Below are positions 35,529 to 45,108 of a stretch of DNA of 64,000 nt, piece after piece. Source of the stretch: an uncultured Clostridia bacterium (lineage in GTDB: Bacteria > Bacillota > Clostridia > Oscillospirales > Butyricicoccaceae); contig CALWAP010000001.1 of the NCBI GenBank assembly GCA_944375715.1, positions 62,001 through 126,000 on the forward strand, in the 5' to 3' direction. Made by a program: the position numbers and the translations under genes. Under the pieces are notes generated by a model. The model saw nothing but the letters and a program-made list of their open reading frames with translations, did no database searches and was not told where the DNA came from. Every line of letters starts with the position of its first letter. The stretch's first letter is position 1.

Positions 35529-38500
35529 GCCCTCCACCCTCTCTCGCCGCGCTGCTTTATCAGCAGGTTACGGTTTGCGATATTAAAGGCCACGAGATAA
35601 TGCATCATGCGGCGGTTAAGCTCGCCATTATCGGCTACCATCGGGAAGCTCTCCAATGTCTCGCTGACAAGGGACTCGAAGCTGTCAAAGCCGCCCAGCG
35701 TTTCGGGCGTATAAGCCAGCAGTTCATATACGCTGGATATGCCGAAACATTCGTCCTCATCCTGTTCCTCGCCTATCAGCGCCTGTTCCGAAAGCCCCCT
35801 TACAAACTCGGCGTAGGTATGCTCATTCACACCGGCCGCAACACATCTTCCGGCCAGCAGTTTTGCGTCGCTCAGCTTGACCCTGCCGCTTGCGGCAGCG
35901 CACTTCAGCTCCTTTTCAAGGCCGGGCGCCGAGCCTTCCTGCAGCGACGCCATAGCTTCCTTAAGTATCCTTGCGGCCATGACGGAATCGGCATCTCCTG
36001 CCTGGGGCGTATATACGGCCTTTTTAAAATAGGCCTCTATCATGCCCCTGGATACCTCCGGTTTACCGTCGGAGGCCACAAAGGCCGCCTTTACGGTCTT
36101 GCCGCTGACATCTGCCACATACTGCCAGACCCTGCGGTCGAAATCAGGATCTGCTTCCAGCACGCCCTTCAAAAACAGAGAGCCGCTGCCGACAAAGGCA
36201 ATTACCGCCGATGAGCCTTCTATATAGCAGGCCGCCGATGCGATTATATCAACTATAGGCAGTGTCCACAGCTGGTGCCAATGGGTTATGAAACTGTCGC
36301 CGGCCGGCATGCTCCATTTTTCGGTGCGGTAAAGCTGCTCCAAAAGCTTGCGGTTGGAATTATCGTATACACAGCTTATCATATCGGCAACACTGTTTTG
36401 ATCCATAACCCTTTCAAGGCTTTGGGATATACCCCCGGCCAGCTCGGCGCCGTCGCCCGAACGGACCCTGCCGACGCCGGGGAAAATGGAATTGATTATC
36501 GACTCCGGTCCCGCCTTGCCCCACATATCCAAAGCCTGTTTGTGGGGCCTTCTCATAAGGGCAAGACCGGCGCTGAGCTGAGATATCATCGAAGCATAGC
36601 TGTAAGACTGCGACATGACCGTCTCGCCGCCGGCACTTACATCCACATCAAAGCTCAGACCTCCCAGGTCACCTACGACCAGACAGGCGTGCTCGGGTAT
36701 TGGCAGACCGTCGGGCCTGACCTTCCTCACATATTCACCCGCAGCCAGGCTTTCGGGATAAACATTCGCCTTCAGCTCGACGCCGCTTTCTTCCTCGACC
36801 ATTTTCAAGGCCTCGGTAAATACCAATGTGCTCCTTAACCCTTTGGGATAGGCGAAAAGCACCCGTATTTTGCTTTGTCCCCTGGACAAAAGCCAAAGGC
36901 TCCCGAGCTTGATGTATGTAGCTATGGCCATAATATAGGCCTGGCGGTTAGCTGCGGCCCTGTCGGCATTCTGATCGGTATCTGAGGCCTTCATATTGAT
37001 GAAAAGATCCCTTCCATAGCTTTTATCGGTTATCATCCTTGCCAGCTCGGAAGAACCGTAAGGAATGAGCCTGCCGCTGCCGTTGGGGAAGTTAAGAAGA
37101 GCGGGAGATGAGGATATCCTGAAACGCTGCACCGCCGTGGGATGGAGGCTTCCCTTTATATCGGGAAGCATGATGGCCGAGCATATGTTATCAAACTGCT
37201 CTTTGGACATGGGAGTGACCGGCTGGCACATATCGTCGGCCGCAATTTCCAAAGGCACTGAGTCTGGATCGTTGAGGGTATCAACAATAACTTCGGCATG
37301 TGTGGTCGTGGTGCCGCAGTCAAGGGAAATGACACCCTCGCCGCCGCATTTTACCAGGCCTGCCTGGGGCTTGGGAGGGAAGGTCACCAGGTTTACAAGC
37401 TCGGTCATATCCTCTGCCATTACTGTAACATACCTTGTGGCGACGCCTGTTTTGTAAAGCACCCATTCGGCCATGACCGAACCTATCTGGAAGCCCTCGC
37501 ATGTGCTGCCGTTGGGCCTGAAGGTCTCGGGCAGCGGGGCCAGGGCGGGCATTTCCATGCCGATATCGTCAAGATTGTTGACCGACTGCGCCATGTAGTT
37601 TGTCGCAAGCAGGATCCTTCCCTGCCAGCTTTGATCGTCTATGCCATCCATATGGTACTGCTGGGCTGCATGGGGGATATGGCTTAAATCAATCATTTCG
37701 CCTATCTGGTAAAAACGGCTTCGAACCACCGTTTCGTTGCCGTCGCGGGCCGTGACTGTCACATTTACTCCCCTGATGAGGCATCCGAAACGGTCGTCAT
37801 CGGGCGACTCTTCAAAATCCACGGCCATTATCCTCAGGCCCGAGTCCAGCAGCTGACGGCTGAGCGGAGGGATAAAGCTCAGAGTGGCAACACTCACATC
37901 CCCGCCTCCGCGGCGCCAGCCTATTTCCTTGACGCTGCCCATAAAGGCGGCGTCGCAGCACTGCATGACGGCCAGCTTGGGGGTGAAGAACTCGGGCAGG
38001 CCTCCTGCATACCCCGCCGGGGTCATGCTCAAAAGCTTGTCGGCCCCTATAAAGGCCCTGACCTCGGCGTCGGCATCTGATGCCTGGGAAAGGCCCGAAA
38101 GCCTGCGGGCCTCGCTGTCGCTGATGACGTCGGCATACTGCGCCAAATACTTCGCCATGCCGGGATACTCCTTTGCAGGATAGCAGCGTCCCAAAAGCAT
38201 AATCAGTCTCTTGCGCTGGTCATCGGCCAAAAACGGCATGGGGTCAAGCCATCTGGCCTCCCCTCTGGCCACCTTGAGGTATGGCTGGTCGAGTTTTTCA
38301 CCCAGCTCTGCGGTTATGCCGGCGGCGGGCACCAAGCCCAAATCGCCGTAATAAAGGGCCAGAAGATCGCTGCCGCAGACAAGGGCGCAGTATTTATCCC
38401 TGTGGTTCATATCATTTTTAAGCCTGTCGGCTATCACGCCGGTAAAGCTGTCCTCCCTGCCGAAGGGGAAAACCGCCAGCCTGAGGATATCGCCTCTGCA

Positions 38501-38773
38501 TATCCTCAAAGCGTGAAGCCCTGCTATGGCATATATCTCCTCGGTAAAGCCTTCGCCTTTAAGGGCCGCCCTGGCCGTCTGATAAGGCCTGTTAATGCCT
38601 ATTTCCAGCTGGCTTCTGCGCACAGGGTCCACATTGTCGATGCCCTCGGCCTCTTCCAAAGCTTTTGTCAGGATATCGGACGGCACGACGGCAAAGCCGC
38701 CTTCCTGGCTCAAACCGGCCGAAAGGATCTCGTTGCGCTTATCGTCAAGGTGCATATTCATTTTCTTTGCCAT
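35525..38773 (-). CDS. Giant actin/Hsp70-like ATPase
   Basis: The 1082-residue protein has an actin-fold ATPase in the middle: phosphate-1 loop ISLDCGTTTTHAE (483-493), a connect-like YPESLAAGEYV (672-682), phosphate-2 loop VVGDLGGLSFDVD (699-711) and an adenosine-type loop FVGSGSLFLKG (860-870). The order and spacing fit Hsp70/actin/FtsA-type ATPases. The N-terminal 470 residues and the last 200 match nothing I know. It has no signal or membrane helix, so it is cytoplasmic. It lies 16 bp after the tubulin-like gene. Some bacterial Hsp70-like proteins of about 1000 residues (SrfB type) have a similar size, but I cannot confirm kinship. Confidence 0.75.
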   Translation of the reverse strand: MAKKMNMHLDDKRNEILSAGLSQEGGFAVVPSDILTKALEEAEGIDNVDPVRRSQLEIGINRPYQTARAALKGEGFTEEIYAIAGLHALRICRGDILRLAVFPFGREDSFTGVIADRLKNDMNHRDKYCALVCGSDLLALYYGDLGLVPAAGITAELGEKLDQPYLKVARGEARWLDPMPFLADDQRKRLIMLLGRCYPAKEYPGMAKYLAQYADVISDSEARRLSGLSQASDADAEVRAFIGADKLLSMTPAGYAGGLPEFFTPKLAVMQCCDAAFMGSVKEIGWRRGGGDVSVATLSFIPPLSRQLLDSGLRIMAVDFEESPDDDRFGCLIRGVNVTVTARDGNETVVRSRFYQIGEMIDLSHIPHAAQQYHMDGIDDQSWQGRILLATNYMAQSVNNLDDIGMEMPALAPLPETFRPNGSTCEGFQIGSVMAEWVLYKTGVATRYVTVMAEDMTELVNLVTFPPKPQAGLVKCGGEGVISLDCGTTTTHAEVIVDTLNDPDSVPLEIAADDMCQPVTPMSKEQFDNICSAIMLPDIKGSLHPTAVQRFRISSSPALLNFPNGSGRLIPYGSSELARMITDKSYGRDLFINMKASDTDQNADRAAANRQAYIMAIATYIKLGSLWLLSRGQSKIRVLFAYPKGLRSTLVFTEALKMVEEESGVELKANVYPESLAAGEYVRKVRPDGLPIPEHACLVVGDLGGLSFDVDVSAGGETVMSQSYSYASMISQLSAGLALMRRPHKQALDMWGKAGPESIINSIFPGVGRVRSGDGAELAGGISQSLERVMDQNSVADMISCVYDNSNRKLLEQLYRTEKWSMPAGDSFITHWHQLWTLPIVDIIASAACYIEGSSAVIAFVGSGSLFLKGVLEADPDFDRRVWQYVADVSGKTVKAAFVASDGKPEVSRGMIEAYFKKAVYTPQAGDADSVMAARILKEAMASLQEGSAPGLEKELKCAAASGRVKLSDAKLLAGRCVAAGVNEHTYAEFVRGLSEQALIGEEQDEDECFGISSVYELLAYTPETLGGFDSFESLVSETLESFPMVADNGELNRRMMHYLVAFNIANRNLLIKQRGERGWRA

Positions 38774-38789
38774 TTTGTTCTTCCCCCTT

Positions 38790-40382
38790 CTATATCGAAA
38801 GCTGCCTGTAAAACTCGACCAGGAAATCGGCTGCCTGAGCGCCCCTGCTTATCCTTGACACCGCTTCGTTATAGGCCGAACCGACCGTCACATCGGTCCT
38901 GACTATATTAGCTGTGCCGTCTCCCTTTGTATATTCTGTGAGCCTGTCGGGGTCAAATGCATTGACCTCCTTTTCGGGAACATCACCATTAAGTATGCTT
39001 TTTATGGCATAAGGGTTAAAAAGGGTAGTGTCTTCGGCTGTAAGTGTGACAACTCCGCCGCTCCAATCGGTACCGCTGGCCCCTATTTCCATAAATGCGC
39101 GCAAGGCGTCTTCTGCAATGTTTATCATAGCCTGTATCGGGGTTATGACCCGTTTTTCCAACATATCAGCCGGCGCGTTTTTGCCCAGCATTTTTACCAC
39201 ATGGGGTGCTACGCTGACCTCCTGGTGGGAAACTACAGTCATGGGCTTGAGTTTGAGCACGACGGCGGCACAGAACCTGAGGTAATTGACATAGGTCTCC
39301 ATAAAACTGCTGTCGGAAAGGTGGCTCCAGCCGAACCTCCTTTCATCGTTGGTTATGGGAACAAAGACCCTGTAACCATCCATGGTGTGGTCAAAGGCCG
39401 TTTCGCCGCTGTCTTTTATGGCAGCAAGGCAGAGCATATCTCCCAGGCAGTAATGTCTGCCCTGGTCGCCGCCGCGGGCATAGCGGTCATAGCAGAGGGC
39501 AGGCGCGGCGTTGACAAAATAGGTGCGGTTGACGCATTTGTCGGCACCGCTTGCCCTGCGGTTGCGGTACCAATTAAGCACCCTCAGGTCATCTTCGGTG
39601 CAGTCCAGCTTGAAGCCGCTGTCGCCATCCTCTCCTGACGGATGCACGGCATAGCCCAAAAGCACTATCGAATGGATCCTAAGATTATCCATCAGCTGGT
39701 CGTTGGCCCTGAGGCAGCGGTAATATATGTGCTGGGAAAGGCTGTTTAAGAATGTGGCTCCCGTTGCCCCCGTGGCCGAACCTGTTATGCGTACAAGCAC
39801 CCTCTTGCCGTCCAGGAAGGCCCTGAGGATGCGGCTGAGTATGTCTTCCACGCTTTCCACCTTGAATACCGAACTCTGCCATATTTCCACCAGCCTGGGC
39901 TTTCCCTGGCCGCCCACCTCCCTGGGGAGAAGCGACTCCTCTTCGGTAAGAACGGCGTTCTGCATATGCTTTGACGCCAGGTCGTCATCGGCTATCATAT
40001 CATTTATCGTCGTCTGTTCCCCCTTGGAGCCTTCCAGGCGGGTCGAAATGGCGGCGTTAATTATGTTGTTGTAGCCGAAAGCCCTGCCGTTTTCGTCGGC
40101 TATGGCCAAAGCATTGAGCCTGCTTTCGGTAAGAGACATCTTCTCGATGCCCTTGGAGCCTGCGTCCATATCAATGACATAGGTGGTCGGCATTGTCAGT
40201 TTGGGCGTGCCTTCCTTAGCGGCCAAAAGCGCCTCGGCCGGTGAGGTTATGCAGTGAAGGGCGCCGATGGCTCCTCCGCCTCCGCCGGCATAAATATCAA
40301 AGCAGACAAGATTGTCCCTGCGGCTTTCAACAAACTCCAAAGCCGCGTCATTTTTCCTTCTGAACATATTGAATATTGCCAT
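38790..40382 (-). CDS. Tubulin/FtsZ-like NTPase (divergent)
   Basis: The 530-residue protein has a Gly-rich first loop, YAGGGGGAIGAL (31-42), as in the T1 loop of FtsZ, and RITGSATGATGATFL (198-212), which fits the tubulin signature GGGTGSG in order and context. Between them lies VIDMDAGSKG (69-78), possibly a T3-like loop. The spacing T1 to T4 of about 165 residues is longer than in FtsZ and closer to tubulin and tubulin-like families. The C-terminal half is unassigned. No GTPase T7 Asp motif could be placed with certainty. Function not established. Confidence 0.6.
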   Translation of the reverse strand: MAIFNMFRRKNDAALEFVESRRDNLVCFDIYAGGGGGAIGALHCITSPAEALLAAKEGTPKLTMPTTYVIDMDAGSKGIEKMSLTESRLNALAIADENGRAFGYNNIINAAISTRLEGSKGEQTTINDMIADDDLASKHMQNAVLTEEESLLPREVGGQGKPRLVEIWQSSVFKVESVEDILSRILRAFLDGKRVLVRITGSATGATGATFLNSLSQHIYYRCLRANDQLMDNLRIHSIVLLGYAVHPSGEDGDSGFKLDCTEDDLRVLNWYRNRRASGADKCVNRTYFVNAAPALCYDRYARGGDQGRHYCLGDMLCLAAIKDSGETAFDHTMDGYRVFVPITNDERRFGWSHLSDSSFMETYVNYLRFCAAVVLKLKPMTVVSHQEVSVAPHVVKMLGKNAPADMLEKRVITPIQAMINIAEDALRAFMEIGASGTDWSGGVVTLTAEDTTLFNPYAIKSILNGDVPEKEVNAFDPDRLTEYTKGDGTANIVRTDVTVGSAYNEAVSRISRGAQAADFLVEFYRQLSI

Positions 40383-40396
40383 TTAACTTACCTCCC

Positions 40397-40831
40397 TTAA
40401 ATCTCCCTGCATATCTGCATTGCCGCGTAAAGAAGCCCCGATGCCAAAGCAGCCGCAGCTACGCCTATCACCGTCGAGAACATCAAAGCTCCCCAATCGT
40501 CAAAACCTATATTAACTATGGCAAGGACTGCGTACAGCGCTATCGATATAACGGCCGTCATGGTCATCGTGCTGCTGCACTTCATGTCGACCAGCCCGGG
40601 ATTGATGGCCTGTTCCATCTTCTTTGTGAGCCTCAAATACCACGCAATAAAGGCCACGGTGGACACAAGGCCCATCAGCATCATTATGGCCGTCATCGAG
40701 CTGACGAAGTTCTCGCTTACATCAAACACCCTGACTACCGGCCTTATGACAAGCCCCGATATGGCCATCATGCCCAGGAGGGTGACCGCGACGCCCTTCA
40801 AAACATTCCCAAAAAACTTACTGTTGCTCAT
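40397..40831 (-). CDS. Four-helix membrane protein of the actin/tubulin-like cluster
   Basis: The 144-residue protein has four predicted membrane helices (about 12-32, 46-64, 88-107, 115-137) with a short charged loop (LRLTKKMEQAINPG) in the middle. No family recognised. It lies 12 bp after the lipoprotein gene and 14 bp before the tubulin-like gene. Confidence 0.75.
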   Translation of the reverse strand: MSNSKFFGNVLKGVAVTLLGMMAISGLVIRPVVRVFDVSENFVSSMTAIMMLMGLVSTVAFIAWYLRLTKKMEQAINPGLVDMKCSSTMTMTAVISIALYAVLAIVNIGFDDWGALMFSTVIGVAAAALASGLLYAAMQICREI

Positions 40832-40843
40832 GTGAGTTCCTCC

Positions 40844-42355
40844 CTATCTTTCAATCGTTATGGTTATGTGTTCCACAATTTTCTCTCTTGTTACCGATCC
40901 GCCCAAAAGCCTGTCAATATCGGCAAGGTCAAGGGTCTTTGAAAGTATGTCGGTGGCCCCGGCCTTCCACTTAAGGCGGTTTGCGGCGCTGCCCGGCTCC
41001 AAAAGCCCGCTCAGCGACTGAAATTCGTAAATACCCGCCGAAAAACCGTCTATCCAATCGCTGCTTGCGACCTCGGCCATTATGTCAAACTCTATTTGGT
41101 ATCTGCCCTTCGGCATATCGCTTATGCTGAGCATGACGCTGACAACGGGGGTTTTTGATATCTTGTTCAAAGCCTCGCTGCGCTCGGCACCTTCCTTCCA
41201 GGCATCCAAATGCTCCAAAACCTCGATATAAAGCTCCGCATCAAGCTTTTCTTCTCCGGCCTTTTTGTCAAGAGGCGTTACTTCAAGGCCTTCGATATAA
41301 AGGCCGCCCTCTATAAACGGGCTGTCTTCGGATATATCCGATATAAGCGACAGCTGTACGCTGTCCTTGTGCCCAAAGGAGGTGTGGGACGAGCTGTATT
41401 CAAAATCCATCCCTCCCAGGTTTTCGGCATTAACAGTATAATTCAGTGTCTCGGCGTTGCCGCCGCTTATCTTCCTGTCCAGGCTCTGAACGGCCCTGAA
41501 TTCCGAAAGGCCCGTATAGGACGGATACTTTTCATCGTTCACATAAAGGGCTTTGTTCACCTTAATGCTGCCGTCAAGCTGAGTCTCAAACCTCTGGCAA
41601 AACCCTTCTACCTCACTTACAGGACCAATGGCCAGAATATAGAAAGCGGCACTGCCGCGGTAGCCCTCAACCGTCTTGACAGAGCTCCCGTTTGTCGTGT
41701 AGGAGGGAAAGCTCATATTTCCACTGAAACCGTCGCATGAGAAACCGTAAAGCACGGCCTCCACCCCATCCCTTTGGGTAAGCACCTTCGACAGTTCGGC
41801 CGCTATCTGCGAACCTCCGAACTCATTTTCCATAAGATCGGTAAAAATGATGTTCAGGTTTCCGCAGTCCAAAACCCCGTCCTCGAACAAAAGCCCCAAA
41901 GGCCCTTTGTCGTCCAGCTTTGGCACCTCGCCGTTCTGGGCGAAGGTGTAAAGGCTTTTATCGGAAAAACAGGTCCTGAGTGCGTTGAACTCCAGCTCCT
42001 GCCAATGCAGAAAGCCTACCAGATCGCCCGTTTCCTCGTCGGTGCGGCCGTTTCTTATCCGCAGGACATATCCTTTGGGCGACCTTAGGGTCTCGGCCTG
42101 AAAAACGGCATGGGCTATGCTCAGGTAGCCGGCGCTGGAAACAAAGCTGTAAGCCGTCTGGGTATTGTCATAAAATATGCTGTCTGTCCCCGTATAAACG
42201 AACTCTTCCTCGTCGTTTTCCAGCGGTTTTTGGACTTCTGTATCATTGTCGTCCCTTCCGTTTGAGGAAAAGACCCCGAAATCGATACCGCATCCCGAAA
42301 GAAAAATCAGGGACCATGCCGCAAGCAGTGCCGCCCATCTTTTTATTTTCTTCAT
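40844..42355 (-). CDS. vWA-like lipoprotein, first gene of the actin/tubulin-like cluster
   Basis: The 503-residue protein starts at ATG 42355 (AAGGGGGA in front) with a signal peptide ending in the lipobox FLSGC. The exposed part begins with IFYDNTQTAYSF near residue 60, which resembles the metal site DxSxS/DxTxT of von Willebrand A domains, and later has LNIIFTDLMENE (about 170), the usual position of the third vWA metal Asp. The C-terminal half is beta-rich. A vWA fold is inferred from these short motifs only. It is followed at 12 bp by the four-helix protein. Confidence 0.6.
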   Translation of the reverse strand: MKKIKRWAALLAAWSLIFLSGCGIDFGVFSSNGRDDNDTEVQKPLENDEEEFVYTGTDSIFYDNTQTAYSFVSSAGYLSIAHAVFQAETLRSPKGYVLRIRNGRTDEETGDLVGFLHWQELEFNALRTCFSDKSLYTFAQNGEVPKLDDKGPLGLLFEDGVLDCGNLNIIFTDLMENEFGGSQIAAELSKVLTQRDGVEAVLYGFSCDGFSGNMSFPSYTTNGSSVKTVEGYRGSAAFYILAIGPVSEVEGFCQRFETQLDGSIKVNKALYVNDEKYPSYTGLSEFRAVQSLDRKISGGNAETLNYTVNAENLGGMDFEYSSSHTSFGHKDSVQLSLISDISEDSPFIEGGLYIEGLEVTPLDKKAGEEKLDAELYIEVLEHLDAWKEGAERSEALNKISKTPVVSVMLSISDMPKGRYQIEFDIMAEVASSDWIDGFSAGIYEFQSLSGLLEPGSAANRLKWKAGATDILSKTLDLADIDRLLGGSVTREKIVEHITITIER

Positions 42356-42385
42356 AAAAATTCCCCCTTCCCGGTTTCTGATTTC

Positions 42386-42413
42386 ATTATAAGATGGCGC
42401 ATTTTGCTTGTAA
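42386..42413 (-). promoter_or_regulatory. Promoter of the actin/tubulin-like cluster
   Basis: On the reverse strand, TTACAA (42413-42408), 16 bp, TATAAT (42391-42386), between the sucD terminator and the lipoprotein gene. It gives the cluster its own transcription. Confidence 0.55.
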
Positions 42414-42439
42414 GAAGCCCCTTGGTTTTTTAAAGTCCG

Positions 42440-42475
42440 AAAAAAAGAAAGCATAGAGCCAAGCTCTGTGCTTTC
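42440..42475 (-). terminator. korDABC-sucCD terminator
   Basis: GAAAGCA-AGAGC and GCTCT-TGCTTTC arms (one mismatch) around TTG, followed by seven T on the reverse strand. Confidence 0.88.
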
Positions 42476-42491
42476 AAGCGATTATGGTATT

Positions 42492-43397
42492 TTATTCGGC
42501 TATAAGGCAGCTTTCGTAAATGCCGGCCTTCTTCAAAGCCTCTATCATGGTCTCACCCATCTTGTCGGGGGTCTCGGCCACAGGTATGCCGCAGGCATTC
42601 AAGGCCGCCGTTTTGCCGGCCGCTGTGCCGGCGCCGCCCGAAATGATGGCTCCGGCATGTCCCATGCGTTTTCCCGGAGGTGCCGTCCTGCCCGAAATAA
42701 AGGCGGCCACGGGCTTTTTCATGTTTTCCTTTATCCACTGTGCGGCCTCTTCCTCGCCGGTGCCGCCTATCTCACCTATCATAAACACGGCATAGGTCTC
42801 AGGGTCCTCGTTGAACCTTTTAAGCACATCGACAAAGCCCACGCCCCTGATGGGGTCGCCGCCGATGCCGACAGCGGTAGACTGCCCGATGCCCTTCTGG
42901 GAAAGCTGATGGACAGCCTCGTATGTCAGCGTGCCAGAGCGGGATATGACTCCCACATGGCCCTTTTTGCAGATATATCCGGGAAGTATTCCGGCCAGGC
43001 TCTCGCCCGGGGTAATAAGGCCGGGGCAGTTGGGTCCGATAAGGGTGGTGTTCTTGCCCTTCATGTACTGCTTGATGCGGGCCATATCCAAAATTGGTAT
43101 GCCCTCGGTGATGCAGACGACCAGCTCAATGCCGGCATCAATCGCCTCCAATATGGAAGCGGGGGCAAATGCGGGGGGGACATATATGATAGACGCATTG
43201 GCGCCCGTTTTGGCTTTGGCCTCGGCAACGGTATTGAATACCGGAAGGCCCAGAACCTCCATGCCGCCCTTGCCCGGCGTCACGCCTCCGACTACATTGG
43301 TGCCGTACTCCAGCATACGCTGGGTGTGGAACCTGCCCTGGCCGCCGGTTATGCCCTGGACCAGAAGGCGGGTGTCTTTATTTATAAATATGCTCAT
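42492..43397 (-). CDS. sucD: Succinyl-CoA synthetase alpha subunit
   Basis: It interconverts succinyl-CoA and succinate with ATP or GTP formation. The 301-residue protein has the CoA-binding Rossmann part ([17 protein letters not shown]), [13 protein letters not shown] and the phosphohistidine loop [10 protein letters not shown]. It is the last gene of the kor-suc operon. Confidence 0.96.
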   Translation of the reverse strand: MSIFINKDTRLLVQGITGGQGRFHTQRMLEYGTNVVGGVTPGKGGMEVLGLPVFNTVAEAKAKTGANASIIYVPPAFAPASILEAIDAGIELVVCITEGIPILDMARIKQYMKGKNTTLIGPNCPGLITPGESLAGILPGYICKKGHVGVISRSGTLTYEAVHQLSQKGIGQSTAVGIGGDPIRGVGFVDVLKRFNEDPETYAVFMIGEIGGTGEEEAAQWIKENMKKPVAAFISGRTAPPGKRMGHAGAIISGGAGTAAGKTAALNACGIPVAETPDKMGETMIEALKKAGIYESCLIAE

Positions 43398-43409
43398 TGA
43401 CTGCCTCCT

Positions 43410-44564
43410 TTAAACTCTGGCGACACTCAGGCGGGCTGCCTCAGCGATGTCGCCGGCCGAGATTATATCCAGGCCCGATTTGTCAAGTATCTCCTTGCCC
43501 AGATTTGCGTTGGTGCCCTCAAGCCTTACGACCAGCGGCACCTTGACGCCCAGCTTCTTGGCGGCTTCCACAATGCCTTCGGCAATAATATCGCACTTCA
43601 TTATGCCGCCGAAAATATTGACCATGATAGCCTTGACATTGCTGTCTGACAGAAGTATCTCAAAGGCCCCGGCAACCTTTTCGGCAGTAGCGCCGCCGCC
43701 TACATCCAGGAAATTTGCAGGCCTGCCGCCGCAGCTCTGGATAATATCCATGGTAGCCATGGCCAGACCGGCGCCGTTTACCATACAGCCGATATTTCCC
43801 TCCAGCTGGATATAATTGAGGTCATACTTGGAAGCTTCGACCTCCTTGGGGTTTTCCTCGGCAATATCCCTCAAAAGGGCCATGTCGGGGTGGCGGAACA
43901 TGGCGTTGTCGTCAAAGGTCACCTTGGCGTCCAGAACGCACAGCTCGCCTTCACCCGTGATGACCAGCGGGTTTATCTCGATAAGGGAGCAGTCCTTTTC
44001 CATGAAGAGCTTATACATATTCTTCATCATGGCGTTAAAGGGCTTTAAAAGCTCATTGGGAAGCCCCAGAGCGTCGGCCACGGCCCTTATCTGGTAATCC
44101 TTCATGCCCATCATGACCGAAACGGGCTGCTTTATGATCCTTTCGGGGTTCTTTTCGGCAACCTCTTCTATTTCGGTGCCTCCGTCGGCCGAAGCGATTA
44201 TGACCAGCCCTGCGCCGTCGTTGTCAACCGTAAGGCTGAGGTAAAATTCCTTTTCAACATCAACGGCAGCCGTCACAAAAAGCTTGTTTACCACCTTTCC
44301 CTCGGGGCCTGTCTGCTTTGTAACAAGGGTGCTGCCCAAAAGCTTTTCCGATACCTCTTTGGCCTCCTGGGCGCTTTTCACCAGCTTTACGCCGCCTGCC
44401 TTGCCGCGCCCGCCCGAATGTATCTGGGCCTTTACGACGCATGTGCCGCCCAGCTTGACAGCGGCCTCATAAGCCTCCTGAGCATTTTCGGCCAGATATC
44501 CCTCGGGAGAGCCTATGCCGTATGATGCCAAAAGCTGCTTTGCCTGATATTCATGTATTTTCAT
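43410..44564 (-). CDS. sucC: Succinyl-CoA synthetase beta subunit
   Basis: The 384-residue protein starts at ATG 44564 behind AGGAGG (MKIHEYQAKQLL). It has an ATP-grasp domain (QIHSGGRGKAGGVKL) and the C-terminal power-helix domain with NIFGGIMKCDIIA. With SucD it would conserve energy from succinyl-CoA made by KorABCD. Confidence 0.96.
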   Translation of the reverse strand: MKIHEYQAKQLLASYGIGSPEGYLAENAQEAYEAAVKLGGTCVVKAQIHSGGRGKAGGVKLVKSAQEAKEVSEKLLGSTLVTKQTGPEGKVVNKLFVTAAVDVEKEFYLSLTVDNDGAGLVIIASADGGTEIEEVAEKNPERIIKQPVSVMMGMKDYQIRAVADALGLPNELLKPFNAMMKNMYKLFMEKDCSLIEINPLVITGEGELCVLDAKVTFDDNAMFRHPDMALLRDIAEENPKEVEASKYDLNYIQLEGNIGCMVNGAGLAMATMDIIQSCGGRPANFLDVGGGATAEKVAGAFEILLSDSNVKAIMVNIFGGIMKCDIIAEGIVEAAKKLGVKVPLVVRLEGTNANLGKEILDKSGLDIISAGDIAEAARLSVARV

Positions 44565-44574
44565 TAAAAACCTC

Positions 44575-45108
44575 CTAATCCAAAAGGGCTTCGCCGGCCA
44601 GAAGGGCCTTGGTATTGAGTTCCTCGGTGCCCTTGGGCACATGCATATGTACTGCCTTAAGGATATCCTCGTGGGAAACTATGTTCAATGCCTTGTTTAT
44701 GGCGCCGACGGCTACTATATTGGCCGTCATTGCCCTGCCTACCTTTTCCGCCGCCGTATCGAGTATCGGAAGCGAGTATACCTTTTTGCCCTCAAGGCAT
44801 TTGGGCAGGGTAAGACTCGAGTCGATCATTATAACGGCGTCGTCCGACACATTCCCTGCGAAATTATCCAGGGCCTGCTGGGTAAGTGCCAGCAGGAAAT
44901 TAGGCGTCTGTATTTTTGTGAACCATATGGGGTCATCGGAAACTATGGTCTCGGCCTTGCACATGCCGCCCCTGGCCTCAGGCCCGTAAGCCTGGGACTG
45001 AACGGCCTTCTTGCCTGCCAACAGAGCGGCCTCCGCCAGGATTATTGTAGCCAAAATGACCCCTTGGCCGCCCGAACCGCTTAAGCGCAAATCCAACCTT
45101 CTGCTCAT
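44575..45108 (-). CDS. korC: 2-oxoacid:ferredoxin oxidoreductase gamma subunit
   Basis: The 177-residue protein starts LDLRLSGSGGQGVILAT and includes AYGPEARGGMCKAE, the standard gamma-subunit pattern of the pyruvate/2-oxoglutarate:ferredoxin oxidoreductase family. It overlaps korB by 4 bp. 2-oxoglutarate is inferred as substrate from the adjacent sucCD. Confidence 0.92.
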   Translation of the reverse strand: MSRRLDLRLSGSGGQGVILATIILAEAALLAGKKAVQSQAYGPEARGGMCKAETIVSDDPIWFTKIQTPNFLLALTQQALDNFAGNVSDDAVIMIDSSLTLPKCLEGKKVYSLPILDTAAEKVGRAMTANIVAVGAINKALNIVSHEDILKAVHMHVPKGTEELNTKALLAGEALLD

